DNA of 64,000 bases from Streptomyces sp. NBC_01591 (GCF_035918155.1 NZ_CP109327.1:4774001-4838000); one strand, 5' to 3'. Shown: positions 8,803 to 17,381, counted from the first letter of the stretch. Notes: generated by a model from the letters alone, not told the origin. Program-made: numbers and translations.

Positions 8803-8843
8803 CGCTCCATGGCTGACGTACGCTCGCTCCATGGCTGACGTAC
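8803..8843 (+). repeat. 22-bp tandem duplication at the YbjN gene start
   Basis: CGCTCCATGGCTGACGTAC occurs at 8803-8821 and again at 8825-8843 (period 22). The first copy carries its own ATG at 8809, which opens a nine-codon reading frame (MADVRSLHG, stop at 8836-8838). That frame ends inside the real start region, in a different frame from the gene. The true gene starts at the second copy (8831). Confidence 0.8.
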
Positions 8844-9364
8844 CCGATGGAGCGGCACCGACCGAAGCGGCGACGACGCAGGTCGCGCAGGTCATCGAGG
8901 CGACCCTGAAGGACGCCGGGCTCGAATGGGAGAGCCCCGAGCCGGGCGATTACGTGGTCAAGCTGCCCGGCACGCGCAAGCTGTCCACCACCTGCTCGCT
9001 GCGCATCGGCAAGCACTCGCTCTCCCTCAACGCCTTCGTCGTCCGCCACCCGGACGAGAACGACGCCGCGGTCCACCGCTGGCTGCTGGAGCGCAACCTC
9101 CGCCTCTTCGGAGTGAGTTACGCGATCGACCGGCTCGGCGACATCTACCTCGTCGGCAAGCTGCCGCTCTCCGTGGTCACCCCGCAGGAGCTGGACCGGC
9201 TGCTCGGCACGGTCCTCGAGGCGGCCGACGGTTCCTTCAACACCTTGCTGGAGCTGGGTTTCGCGAGCGCGATCCGCAAGGAGTACGAGTGGCGGGTGTC
9301 GCGCGGCGAATCCACCCGGAACCTGGACGCGTTCACACACCTGACCCGGCGCCCGGCCGGATGA
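8831..9364 (+). CDS. YbjN domain-containing protein
   Basis: 177 residues with the YbjN (type III secretion chaperone-like) fold: an amphipathic N-terminal helix (QVAQVIEATLKDAGLEWE), then LPGTRKLSTTCSLRIGKHSL, HRWLLERNLRLFGVSYAIDR and TPQELDRLLGTVLEAADGSF. In actinomycetes a YbjN protein commonly follows mshA, as here. No catalytic residues are known for the family; a chaperone or adaptor role is usually assumed. The start lies in a 22-bp duplication that also creates a nine-codon decoy frame overlapping it. Confidence 0.8.
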   Translation: MADVPDGAAPTEAATTQVAQVIEATLKDAGLEWESPEPGDYVVKLPGTRKLSTTCSLRIGKHSLSLNAFVVRHPDENDAAVHRWLLERNLRLFGVSYAIDRLGDIYLVGKLPLSVVTPQELDRLLGTVLEAADGSFNTLLELGFASAIRKEYEWRVSRGESTRNLDAFTHLTRRPAG

Positions 9365-9533
9365 CCCGTGGGTCGAGGCTCGACCGACTGGCCCAACTGA
9401 CCGGCCCTGCCGGAAGATTCCCCCTGAGGATTCTCCGGTGCACGCCCCTTTCGGTGCGCCGGGGAGCCGTGGCATGCTCGCCGCCGACGCAGATATGAAC
9501 GTCGTTCACATGGGTGAAAGGCGGCTCGGATTC

Positions 9534-9895
9534 ATGGCGATCAAGGGGAACATCAGCAGGCGCGGGTTGCTGGCCGGTGCCGTGGCTGTTGCCGCGACGG
9601 CGGCCACCGGCGCCACCCGCAGCGGCACGGCGGCGACGCGAGCGCGGGGCCGCTCTTCGGCGCCCGCTTCACGCACTGGAACATCCGGGTCACCAACAGC
9701 CGTGCGGGCCTGATACGGATCGACGGACTCGCCCCGTACAGCGCGACGGTCGGCATCAGTGAGGTGACGGAGTTCGACCAGATCGACGTCCCCGACTTCA
9801 CCGGCGATCTGCACACCCGGCTGGAGGCGTACGGCACACCGGAAGCGGTGTGGCCGCCCAACCTGTACGACGCCCAGCGCGCCCTGGCCGGCTGA
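9534..9895 (+). pseudogene. Frameshifted Tat-exported small protein
   Basis: The ATG at 9534 opens a Tat signal (NISRRGLLAGAVAVAATAA). That frame runs into a stop near 9713 after losing sense around residue 38. In another frame, from about 9640 to the TGA at 9893-9895, a protein-like sequence continues: GPLFGARFTHWNIRVTNSR, then GLIRIDGLAPYSATVGISEV, then YDAQRALAG. Joined, they would give about 119 residues of unknown family. One base lost or gained near 9635 explains it; a sequencing error is possible. It follows the YbjN gene and converges with the phosphotransferase gene. Confidence 0.55.
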
Positions 9896-9913
9896 CGCCG
9901 ACGGGCGCCGCGC

Positions 9914-10924
9914 TCAGTCCGTTGCCCGCAGCGCCGACTCCACGTCCGCCAGGGCCGATTCGAGCTGCGGGGCGACCTGTGTCCACGCCCATTCCAGGTC
10001 CTCCTGGGGGGCGCGGCGCGGGACGGTCTCCACCAGCATGATCAGGTAGAGGTAGCAGCGGTAGAGCGCGAGCCGCAGCCGCACGGACGCGCCGAACACC
10101 ACCGGTCGCCCGCTGCCGTCCGCGTACCCGGCGAGGAAGTCCTCGTCCTCCGCCATGTTCCCGAACAGGGCGAGCGATACGAAGTCGGCGACCGGGTCGC
10201 CCCAGAACATCCGCTCGCCGTCGACGATCCCGCCGATGGTCCGTGCACCGGGCCCGCCGTCGACGAGCAGGTTGCCCTGCCACAGGTCGAAGTGGACCAG
10301 GGAGGGTCGCGTGACGTCGTCGAGCACGGGCGACGCGGCGGCGAGCAGGGCACGGATTCCCGCCGTCGGGCGCGGCAGCCGGGCCCGGTAGGCGTCCGCG
10401 TCGGCGAGGACGGCGTCGGTCATCGCGGTGAACGCCTGCCGCCACGACGGGGCCAACGGGCCCACCGCCAGGGAGGGGTAACCGAAGCCGGCGGGGTTGG
10501 TGACGGCGTGGCACCGGGCGACGATCCGCCCCAGGTCGTTGCGGAGCCGGCGCCCTTCCGCGGCAGACAGCGAGCCGGGAGTGAACTCGCTCCAGGGCCG
10601 GCCCGGACAGGCCGACATGATCACGTACGGGCCGGTCGGCGCGGCCGGGTCGAGCTCGCTGTGCAGGACGCGGGGGACCGGTGCCGAATCGCCCGCCGAG
10701 GTGTAGAACGTGGCCTCGTTGACCAGCAGATCGCGCTCGTAACCCATCAGGGTTCCGGGAGTCGCGGGCGGCGGTATCTTCACCACCCAGTCGCTGCCGT
10801 CCGTGAGCGTCACCCGCGAGACCGCGTTGAACGTGCCTCCGGTGAGCGGGACGCATGCGGCGATCCGGTCCTCCGCCAGGCCAACGGAGCGGAGAACGGC
10901 CGAGGTTGTCGAGTCAGCCTGCAT
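9914..10924 (-). CDS. Aminoglycoside phosphotransferase/fructosamine kinase-like protein
   Basis: 336 residues with the protein-kinase-like APH fold. The ATP-binding part is LTGGTFNAVSRVTLTDGSDWVVKI (Lys near residue 49, shown here as two adjoining segments: GGTFNAVSRV and DWVVKI). The Brenner motif HFDLWQGNLLVD gives the catalytic Asp, and GIVDGERMFWGDPVADF gives the metal-binding Asp. Fructosamine kinase-type proteins and small-molecule kinases share this pattern, so the substrate is open. It diverges from the lipoprotein gene at 11106 across a 181-base AT-richer promoter region. Confidence 0.75.
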   Translation of the reverse strand: MQADSTTSAVLRSVGLAEDRIAACVPLTGGTFNAVSRVTLTDGSDWVVKIPPPATPGTLMGYERDLLVNEATFYTSAGDSAPVPRVLHSELDPAAPTGPYVIMSACPGRPWSEFTPGSLSAAEGRRLRNDLGRIVARCHAVTNPAGFGYPSLAVGPLAPSWRQAFTAMTDAVLADADAYRARLPRPTAGIRALLAAASPVLDDVTRPSLVHFDLWQGNLLVDGGPGARTIGGIVDGERMFWGDPVADFVSLALFGNMAEDEDFLAGYADGSGRPVVFGASVRLRLALYRCYLYLIMLVETVPRRAPQEDLEWAWTQVAPQLESALADVESALRATD

Positions 10925-11105
10925 GGGGTGATTGCACCTCTGTGTCTCGTTCTGGTGTGGATCGTGGCGTCGGACAGCGCCTTCACAGGATGATCACGGC
11001 GCCGTCACGATCACATCCCGTGCCCGACTTGATTGATCATCAAACCATTTTTCACTCATACAGTGAGCAAAACCGAACACCCTGCTCATAGAGACGGACC
11101 GGACC

Positions 11106-11897
11106 ATGCGTTCCACCGCCATACGCCGTACCGCTGTTGCCGCCACCGCGGTGTCCCTGGCCCTGCTCGCCACCGCGTGCGGCGGCGACTCGGACTCCGG
11201 CTCCGGGGACAAGGGGGCGGACGCCAAGGGCAAGGAGTCCGCGGCCGCCGCGCCCGCGGCCAAGGCGCTGAGCGCCGCCGAGCTGGAGAAGGCTGCGCTG
11301 ACCCAGGGCGACGTCAAGGGGCACAAGATCTCCAAGGCCGCGGCCAAGGATGTGGTCGCCGCCGACGACATCAAGGTCGAGAAGGAGGTCTGCGCCCCGC
11401 TCGCCGACGCGCTGATGGGCGCTCAGGTCGGTGAGCCGGGAGCGTTCACCAAGCGCACGGTCGTCAGCGAGCCGAAGAAGGACAGCCTGGGCAAGCAGGA
11501 CAGCGGGGACGCCGAGGAGGCGTTCAAGGCGGCGTTCGACATCACGACGACGCAGCTGGCCCTCGGCTCGTACGACGGCAAGGGCGCGCAGGAGTCGGTC
11601 GCCTCGCTGCGCACCGCGGCCACCGAGTGCGCCGGCGGCTTCGAGTTCACGGCGGCCGGTGAGAAGCAGAAGGTCGCCAAGATCACCGAGGAGCAGATCA
11701 AGGGCGGCGAGGAGGCGGCCGCCTGGACCGTGCAGATGGAACAGGGCGGGGAGAAGGCCGAGTTCAAGCTCGTGGCGATGCGCCAGGGCGCCTCGTTCGC
11801 CTCGTTCTCCTCGATGAACCTGGCCGCGATGGGCGGCGGCGGGGACTTCGAGCTGCCGACCGCGGTGGTCGAGGCGCAGGCCGCGAAGCTGGCGTAG
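11106..11897 (+). CDS. Secreted lipoprotein of unknown function
   Basis: 263 residues. A signal peptide ends in the lipobox LLATAC at about residue 22, followed by a Gly/Ser/Asp linker. The mature part has an Ala-rich stretch and then a mixed alpha/beta domain (LTQGDVKGHKISKAAAKDVV, ACQ-less, one Cys in KEVCAPLADAL and one in ATECAGGF, likely a disulfide). The pair of cysteines and the overall shape resemble PknH sensor-domain-like lipoproteins of actinomycetes, but I do not assign a family. Expected on the outer face of the membrane. Confidence 0.75.
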   Translation: MRSTAIRRTAVAATAVSLALLATACGGDSDSGSGDKGADAKGKESAAAAPAAKALSAAELEKAALTQGDVKGHKISKAAAKDVVAADDIKVEKEVCAPLADALMGAQVGEPGAFTKRTVVSEPKKDSLGKQDSGDAEEAFKAAFDITTTQLALGSYDGKGAQESVASLRTAATECAGGFEFTAAGEKQKVAKITEEQIKGGEEAAAWTVQMEQGGEKAEFKLVAMRQGASFASFSSMNLAAMGGGGDFELPTAVVEAQAAKLA

Positions 11898-11940
11898 GGC
11901 CGCCGGGTGCGGGGCGGACGAGTACCGGGCGCCCCGCACG

Positions 11941-11956
11941 TGAGTATTCGTACTCA
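11941..11956. promoter_or_regulatory. AT-rich palindrome before the second lipoprotein gene
   Basis: TGAGTA-TTCG-TACTCA is a perfect 6-bp inverted repeat with a TTCG centre, 44 bases behind one lipoprotein gene and 59 bases before the next. It could be an operator for the downstream gene or a short hairpin with a stable tetraloop ending the upstream transcript. Confidence 0.4.
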
Positions 11957-12014
11957 TGATCGGTGATTCACGCTCCGTGCAGGCTGGTAGTACTAGCCAG
12001 CAGGAGGAGCGACT

Positions 12015-12362
12015 ATGTACGGGATCAGCCGATTCGGCCGGGTGGCGTCCGCGAGGAGCGGGCGCCGCCCGAGCCGTTCCGCAGCGGGACTCGCCCTGGC
12101 CTGCGCGACCGTGGCGGTGCTGACCACGGGATGCTCGATGGAGGACGCGATCTGTGGCGGCGGCGAGTACCCCGTCATGACGATCGGGGCCACCGGATCG
12201 GCCTGCGTGCCCGACGACGAGGACCCGCCGAAGGGGTACGTCCGGTACCCGGAGGGCAAGGTCCCCGAGCACGTGGACGACAAGTGGGACATGTACTGGC
12301 GGACCCACAGCGTGGACAGGAACGGCAGGATCATCGAAGTCCCCGACGCCTCCGAGCAGTGA
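12015..12362 (+). CDS. Small SCO0607-type lipoprotein
   Basis: 115 residues. The signal peptide has a long positively charged n-region (RSGRRPSRSAAG) and lipobox VLTTGC at residue 43. The mature protein is about 73 residues: SMEDAICGGGEYPVMTIG, then CVPDDEDPPKGYVRYPEGKV, then a Trp/Tyr-rich segment DDKWDMYWRTHSVD. Two more cysteines can form a disulfide. It matches what I know as the SCO0607-family lipoproteins of Streptomyces, without known function. GGAGGAGC stands directly upstream of the ATG. Confidence 0.7.
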   Translation: MYGISRFGRVASARSGRRPSRSAAGLALACATVAVLTTGCSMEDAICGGGEYPVMTIGATGSACVPDDEDPPKGYVRYPEGKVPEHVDDKWDMYWRTHSVDRNGRIIEVPDASEQ

Positions 12363-12399
12363 GGCCGGTGCCGGGGCCGGTGCCTGTGTCGGCACCGGT

Positions 12400-12642
12400 T
12401 CAGGGCAGCGGGACGAGCCTCACCACGGTGACGATCAGGACGGACCCGGAGACGTAATAGAGCACGATCGCCCCGGCGACCGTCGCCTCGCGGCGGTCGC
12501 GCTCGCTCTTGACGGCCGACGAGCCGTGTCCGTACGGGTCGAGGCCCAGGGTGCGGGCCATCTCGGCGCGGAAGGTCTCGCCGTCGCGCATCTTGGCCAG
12601 GGAGTCGTCGGCGGGCGGTGCGTAGGAGATGCGGAAGCTCAA
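12400..12642 (-). CDS. RelE/ParE-like toxin, partner of the DUF6247-like antitoxin
   Basis: 80 residues from a TTG at 12642 that overlaps the antitoxin stop (TTGA). The sequence opens SFRISYAPPADDSLAKM, the beta-strand/helix start of RelE-type proteins. It ends DRREATVAGAIVLYYVSGSV, then LIVTVVRLVPLP, the antiparallel sheet with the basic pair and YYV strand seen in small ParE/RelE toxins. DPYGHGSS marks the turn before the sheet. Such toxins act on ribosome-bound mRNA or on gyrase. Translational coupling to the upstream gene supports a toxin-antitoxin pair. No classical catalytic His is evident, so activity is uncertain. Confidence 0.6.
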   Translation of the reverse strand: MSFRISYAPPADDSLAKMRDGETFRAEMARTLGLDPYGHGSSAVKSERDRREATVAGAIVLYYVSGSVLIVTVVRLVPLP

Positions 12643-12887
12643 GCGACGCTCCGCCTCTCGGCCTCGTCCTGCGCCAGCCGGTCCAGGATCTTCTCGGCCT
12701 CCGGATCGGGTACGGCCTCCAGCATCCAGTGCCGCATGACCGCCTGGATCTCGCCCACACCGGCGTCGTTGATGGCGCGGTCGAACTCCTCGCGTCTCTC
12801 CTCGGGCAACGCGGCACGGATGGCCGGAATGCTGTTGGGCACGTCGACCTCGGCGCCGCCGACGAAGGTTTTCAGGGGCTCGCCCAT
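12639..12887 (-). CDS. DUF6247-like protein, probable antitoxin
   Basis: 82 residues, acidic and helical: NSIPAIRAALPEERREEFDR, then AINDAGVGEIQAVMRHWMLE, then PEAEKILDRLAQDEAERRS. The IRAALPEE-R-EFD pattern is typical of DUF6247 proteins, small actinobacterial proteins found before RelE-like genes. It precedes the toxin gene with a four-base overlap, the usual antitoxin-first order. The N-terminus (MGEPLKTFVGGAEVDVP) may be the DNA-binding or operator-recognition part, but no HTH or AbrB motif is clear. Confidence 0.6.
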   Translation of the reverse strand: MGEPLKTFVGGAEVDVPNSIPAIRAALPEERREEFDRAINDAGVGEIQAVMRHWMLEAVPDPEAEKILDRLAQDEAERRSVA

Positions 12888-13022
12888 GATTGCTCTCCCC
12901 GCTCTCCTGCTCTCTCCGCACGGCCCGTCCGGTCGGCTCCGCCCTCGCGTGGGCCGGTACTCGGGTCACCGTAGCGCCAGGCCCGACGACGAACACGGAA
13001 GCCCACGCGATACGTTCGCCCC

Positions 13023-13628
13023 GTGACAGCGACAACATGGGACATATTGCTGATCGGTGGGGCTTCAGGTGTCGGCAAGAGCCGGGCAGCGGCCCAACTG
13101 GCCGGTGAATCGGACGAGTCGAAAGGCTTCGTGGTCGAGTTCGACGACATCGTCAGCGCCGTCGAGGCCATGACGACGGCCGAACACCACCCCGCGCTCC
13201 ATCACTTCGACGACATCCCCGACACGGCGCAACTCACCGTCGACCAGGTGCTGGACCTCCAGATCGCCACCGCCAGGGCCCTCGAACCCGCGGTGCTGGG
13301 CGTGGTCCGCAACCGCCTGACCGTCGACGTACCCGCCGTGATCGAGGGCGACTACCTCACCCCGGCCGCCGCGGCGGCAGCGATCCGCGAGGGACGGGCA
13401 GCCGGCCGCCGGGTGCGGGCGGTGTTCCTGCACGAAGGCGACCCGGACCGGATCACCGCCAACTACGCCTCCCGGGAGCCAGACAGCGGCGAACAGCGGC
13501 ACCGGGCACAGGTCAGCGCCGCGTACTCGCACTGGCTCGCCGGCCAGGCGGCCCGGCACGGACTGCCGGTGGTCGAGTGCCGCCCCTGGGACGGCCTCGC
13601 GGGGCGCGTGGTACGGGCGTTGGGGTAG
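13023..13628 (+). CDS. P-loop NTPase, small-molecule kinase-like
   Basis: 201 residues with a clear Walker A (LIGGASGVGKSRAAAQLA, residues 9-26). An acidic residue pair in VVEFDDIVSAV and a second strand ending in VIEGDYLTP match 2-phosphoglycerate kinase- and AAA_33-type kinases. The lid region is TANYASREPDSGEQRHRAQV, with several Arg. It starts at a GTG, divergent from the toxin-antitoxin pair. Substrate unknown. Confidence 0.75.
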   Translation: MTATTWDILLIGGASGVGKSRAAAQLAGESDESKGFVVEFDDIVSAVEAMTTAEHHPALHHFDDIPDTAQLTVDQVLDLQIATARALEPAVLGVVRNRLTVDVPAVIEGDYLTPAAAAAAIREGRAAGRRVRAVFLHEGDPDRITANYASREPDSGEQRHRAQVSAAYSHWLAGQAARHGLPVVECRPWDGLAGRVVRALG

Positions 13629-13671
13629 GACGGGGGACGGTGTTGTCACACCCCCGCCTTACGCTCGGACC

Positions 13672-14085
13672 ATGAGCGTTTCTGTCTACTACAGCGCCCG
13701 CCGGGCGGAGCCGCTGACCGGGGCCGAGTCGGCCGCCGTCGAGCGCGTGGTCGCCGCGCACGCGGAGTCGTTCCCGTACGACGACGAGGAGAGCCTGTAT
13801 CTGTACGGCCTGGGCGGTGACGGCGACCAGGACGACGAGATCGTCGCCGGGTCGACGAAGCTGCCGATCGACCCCGGTCGGTGGATGCCGGTGATAGCCC
13901 ATGTCCTCGACTCCGTCACCGAGCTGCGCCGCGCCGTCGGGGGAGCGGAGTGGCACGTCCACGCGGATGACGTCGACGTCCCGTGGGACGAGAAGGAGGG
14001 ATACGCCCTGCCGGGCATGCGGGACGCGGCACTCATCGCCGAACTCGGCAGCCTCTGCGACACCCCGGACGAACAGGGCGGGTGA
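13672..14085 (+). CDS. Conserved hypothetical protein (acidic, 137 aa)
   Basis: I do not recognise the family. The protein is acidic and soluble: SVSVYYSARRAEPLTGAESA, then SFPYDDEESLYLYGLGGDGD, a strand-rich middle, and WHVHADDVDVPWDEKEGYAL near the end. There is no signal peptide or membrane segment. Codon use is normal for the region and the gene follows the P-loop kinase by 43 bases, so they may be cotranscribed. Confidence 0.6.
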   Translation: MSVSVYYSARRAEPLTGAESAAVERVVAAHAESFPYDDEESLYLYGLGGDGDQDDEIVAGSTKLPIDPGRWMPVIAHVLDSVTELRRAVGGAEWHVHADDVDVPWDEKEGYALPGMRDAALIAELGSLCDTPDEQGG

Positions 14086-14133
14086 GGGGGCCGTTGCGAC
14101 CGGGGTGGTCGCTTGCCCTGGTACCGGTCGGCC

Positions 14134-15264
14134 TCATCGCAGTGGGCCGAGTACCTCGTCGGCGCTGCGGGGTTCTGTCCGCGGCTGTTGGTTGAGCTTG
14201 TGGCGCTCGATGGAGGATCGCCGGTAGACCTCCTTGCGGGCCCGCATGATGTTGCCGAGGGGCGCGTGCTCGGCGGTGACCCGCCAGGGCGTGAAGGACA
14301 GCGCGTCCATCTTCTCCAGGTTCTCCGGGCCGGAGATGTCCTGCCGCGGCAGCCGCAGTTTCGCCACGGTGGTGGGCGGTGAGAGCTGCTCGGGCCACTC
14401 CACGGTGGTGTCCTCCACCGGCATGCGATCCAGGTCGGTGCAGAGCTGGACCTGGATGTCGAAGGCGTAGGGGCGCTCCTGCAACTCGGCTTGCAGGGCC
14501 GGTCGGAAGACCTCCGCGGCCGAGGCCGGGTCGAGGTCGCGCCGGACCACCGCGGCGGCGGAGGACGGGTCGGGGGTGATGCGGACCTTGGCGATGTACT
14601 CCCCGTGCCGGACCGCGCCCATCGTCCAGTAGCTCGACAGCAGCACATTGACCGGAGGGGTCTTCGACAGGCGCAGGAAGGCGAGGAACTCGTCCCACGC
14701 CCAGTTGTCCTGGTCCAGGGTTCCCTTTCCGGTCACGAACTCGGTGAAGAAACGATGTGCGCCGGGGCGGCCCTGGGAGAAGTAGGCCGGCGCGTTCAGG
14801 AACAATTCCTGGATGAACAGGTAGTGCTCGACCGTGTTGCAGAAGAAGATCGGTCCGTTGATGTTGGCGTAGTCGAATGTGCCTGTGTCCGGTTCGTCTT
14901 CCAGCAGGGTCGGGCCGGGGATGTCGAACATCTTGAGCGCCAGTCCGGTGGCGGCGCCCAGTCGCGCGTCGGCTCCGGCGTGTGGCGAGCCGTTGGAGAA
15001 GCGGATCAGCGCATCGTGGGTTCCCGGAGTCGCGTAGATTCCTTGGGCGTACTCGGGTGGCAGTCCGTCCAGGACTTCCACTTCCCCCCGGACCAGCCCG
15101 TAGCCCTTGGCATGGGCGTCGCGCAGTGCCCGTCCGGTGCCACCGGCCTCGACCGACTCGGCGATGTAGCTCTCGGTCTTCTCGATCACCGTCTGCAGGT
15201 TCTGGTCGAAGTGCGGGTCGTCGTCTTCGACATCAGGTGTGTAGCGGACGAACTGTGCTGGCAT
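14134..15264 (-). CDS. Catalase-related heme protein
   Basis: 376 residues of the catalase-like fold without the full catalase length. The distal-side region is ALRDAHAKGYGLVRGEVEV, where the His matches the distal His of the family. It is followed by HDALIRFSNGSPHAGADARL and GLALKMFDIPGPTLL. A later FDIQVQLCTDLDRMPVEDTT and PQDISGPENLEKMDALSFTP resemble catalase/allene-oxide-synthase relatives. Such proteins act on lipid hydroperoxides or peroxide. The ATG at 15264 has GAGG upstream. It lies directly behind a DyP peroxidase gene on the same strand, suggesting a joint peroxide-handling function. Confidence 0.7.
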   Translation of the reverse strand: MPAQFVRYTPDVEDDDPHFDQNLQTVIEKTESYIAESVEAGGTGRALRDAHAKGYGLVRGEVEVLDGLPPEYAQGIYATPGTHDALIRFSNGSPHAGADARLGAATGLALKMFDIPGPTLLEDEPDTGTFDYANINGPIFFCNTVEHYLFIQELFLNAPAYFSQGRPGAHRFFTEFVTGKGTLDQDNWAWDEFLAFLRLSKTPPVNVLLSSYWTMGAVRHGEYIAKVRITPDPSSAAAVVRRDLDPASAAEVFRPALQAELQERPYAFDIQVQLCTDLDRMPVEDTTVEWPEQLSPPTTVAKLRLPRQDISGPENLEKMDALSFTPWRVTAEHAPLGNIMRARKEVYRRSSIERHKLNQQPRTEPRSADEVLGPLR

Positions 15265-15319
15265 GACTTCGACCTCTCCTCGGAGAGCATGAACGGACCT
15301 CAGGGGGTGGGAATCGCTG

Positions 15320-16672
15320 TCAGTCCTCCAGTTCGGCGAGCCAGCGCAAGGCACGCAGACCCGGCAGGAAGCAGTACTCGCCGCCGCGGGTGACCACGAA
15401 GCTGGGCAGGTTCTGCAGGCGGCGCCGGACAGGCTTCTCGGGAATGGTGGCGCTGCCGGTTCCGTCGTGGTGCCCGGCCACCGGGTCCTTCTCGCCGGGG
15501 TAGCCGATGAAGTTGCCGTCGTTGACCCACTCGGCCTTGATGAACTCGAACTGCCGTTCCAGGTGGGCGCCGAGGAAGACTCCGACCAGGCCCCGGTCGG
15601 CACCGTCGTCCTCCAGCACGCCCTCCGGCAGCGGCGGCCCGTAGGTGGTGCCACGGCGGATGAGGCGGTGCATCCGCACGTCGCCGATGATGGTGGAATC
15701 ACGGGGGTTGATACGCCGGATGTGCGCACCGGCGGGGCACCGGAACCCTCGGTCGTCGTTCTCCCGGTACAGGAAGTTGTTGACGCGGTGCGGATCTGCT
15801 GCCAGCTCCGGATCATCGTGCTCCGGCGTCAGCGTCAGTGGCGCCCCGCTGGGCCAGCGCCCGACCATCTTCGCCGCCAGGAGCGCCTCCTCCTCGGCGC
15901 CGGAGCTGTTCGCGCGCAGGTACCGGCGCCAGGCCGCCACATTGGTGTGGACCTTGCGCACGGCAGCGTAGGTCCCGTTGCGCCCCAGCACATCGGGGCT
16001 GGGCATGGGCGGCAGGCTGCCGGTCTCGTCGGGGTAGCCGAGGATGAACTCGCCTGCCTTGATGGGGACTTCCTGCGGGTTGGAGCCGGGCAGCCCGACG
16101 CCCTCGATGTTCGGCTGGCTGATGCCGTCACGGAAGCCGAAGGTGGTGCGCCCGGTCGGGAGCTGGTGGACGTCCTGCTGCCAGATCACCTGGACACCGG
16201 GCGTGTCCTCGTAGGCGACCCGGGCCCGCTCCAACTCCTTGGTCAGCTGGGCCGTGTCCGAGGAGAGGGCGCTCAACGCGATGTGGACCTCGCCCGTTCC
16301 GAACGGTGCCTCCCAGTGGGCCGGTGCACTCTCGCCCACGTCGCCGATCATCTCCGCCCGGGCGGCCATGCCCTCACGGAACGCCCGCGGAAAGCTGTCC
16401 AGCGAATCCTGGGGCACCCCCAGGGCCCTCAGCCCCTGGTAGGTGAGCGCCACCGCCACCCAGGCATCCTGGCTCCGGTCCACGCTCGGCAGACCACCCG
16501 CGGTCACCGGAAGCAGCCGCCGCAGCAGGGCGCGCCCGGCGTGGCGGTCATCGACGCGCAGGAAGATGAACTTCCCCTCGTACGGGACGGGCCGTGGGCG
16601 CAGTGCCCCGCTCTGGACGTCGTCGATCTCGACGCGCACGTCGGCCGGACTGCTGCTTCCCGTCGCATTCAT
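15320..16672 (-). CDS. Dye-decolorizing (DyP-type) heme peroxidase
   Basis: 450 residues. The distal motif is FGFRDGISQPNIEGV (GxxDG), with catalytic Asp and the family's ISQP. The proximal heme ligand is most likely the His in RCPAGAHIRRINPRDS, followed by RLIRRGTTYGPPLPEGV and a C-terminal QFEFIKAEWVNDGNF. No Tat signal is seen, so it acts in the cytoplasm or in an encapsulin-like compartment, though no encapsulin gene is near. The ATG at 16672 has GGAGG 11 bases upstream. It sits between the small partner gene and the catalase-like gene, all on the minus strand. Confidence 0.88.
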   Translation of the reverse strand: MNATGSSSPADVRVEIDDVQSGALRPRPVPYEGKFIFLRVDDRHAGRALLRRLLPVTAGGLPSVDRSQDAWVAVALTYQGLRALGVPQDSLDSFPRAFREGMAARAEMIGDVGESAPAHWEAPFGTGEVHIALSALSSDTAQLTKELERARVAYEDTPGVQVIWQQDVHQLPTGRTTFGFRDGISQPNIEGVGLPGSNPQEVPIKAGEFILGYPDETGSLPPMPSPDVLGRNGTYAAVRKVHTNVAAWRRYLRANSSGAEEEALLAAKMVGRWPSGAPLTLTPEHDDPELAADPHRVNNFLYRENDDRGFRCPAGAHIRRINPRDSTIIGDVRMHRLIRRGTTYGPPLPEGVLEDDGADRGLVGVFLGAHLERQFEFIKAEWVNDGNFIGYPGEKDPVAGHHDGTGSATIPEKPVRRRLQNLPSFVVTRGGEYCFLPGLRALRWLAELED

Positions 16673-16790
16673 GATTTCTTGTGCCTCCACATCGGTCTCC
16701 GCCTGGACAGCCCCGGCAGCGACTGGTCCGCGCCCGCCGACGCGGTCCACAGATGTGGGGTCGGCTCCGAGAGTCGGTTGTGTCCTGGTG

Positions 16791-17381
16791 CTAGGCCGAG
16801 GCTTCCGCCAGCAGCTTCTGGAAGGCCGGGGTGGCCACCAACTCGGCGTTCGCCGGGTTGTCCAGCGCTGCCCGGAACTCGGCGGTGTCCAGCACGTCCT
16901 GGAACGCGTCGTCCACGCGCTGGTCCTTGTAGATCTGCTGAACGGTCAGATCGGGGTAGGCGCTGACGAAGACCCCCGCAGGCGCCTGGTGGGCGACGAA
17001 CCAGTCCTTGGCTCCCGGATCTGAGACGCCGGGGAACCCTTCGCTGTGCGAGAAGACCTTGTCGAAGCGGGCCCCGACCACCGTCTTGGCGAAGTCGTCG
17101 ATGTAGGTGTCCCAGGAGCCGTCGAAGACGCTGGCGAACATGAACCGGGTGTCGTTGTCGAAGATCACGTGCCGTGCGTCGTGCAGGGTGCCGATCTGGC
17201 GCACCGCTGCATGGACCCTCTCGTCGTCCGCCGCGTCGGAGAGGGTGGCGAGATCCTCACGCAGAGCATCCGCCTCGCCCGGCTTGATCTTGGTGAAGAC
17301 GGTGAACTCGCTGCAGACCCCGTCCGACCTGCCCGGCCGCTCGGGGTGAGCTGTCTGGGCTGCACCTGTCACCGCAGTCAT
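16791..17381 (-). CDS. Small partner of the DyP peroxidase, possible dimeric alpha/beta-barrel
   Basis: 196 residues, no signal peptide. The central part (SEFTVFTKIKPGEADALRED, TRFMFASVFDGSWDTYIDD, RFDKVFSHSEGFPG) resembles antibiotic-biosynthesis-monooxygenase or EthD-type ferredoxin-like domains, which often bind heme or small aromatics. A helical tail follows. I do not name a family with certainty. It is the first gene of a three-gene minus-strand set with the DyP peroxidase (118 bases on) and the catalase-like protein. GGAGA precedes the ATG at 17381. Confidence 0.55.
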   Translation of the reverse strand: MTAVTGAAQTAHPERPGRSDGVCSEFTVFTKIKPGEADALREDLATLSDAADDERVHAAVRQIGTLHDARHVIFDNDTRFMFASVFDGSWDTYIDDFAKTVVGARFDKVFSHSEGFPGVSDPGAKDWFVAHQAPAGVFVSAYPDLTVQQIYKDQRVDDAFQDVLDTAEFRAALDNPANAELVATPAFQKLLAEASA

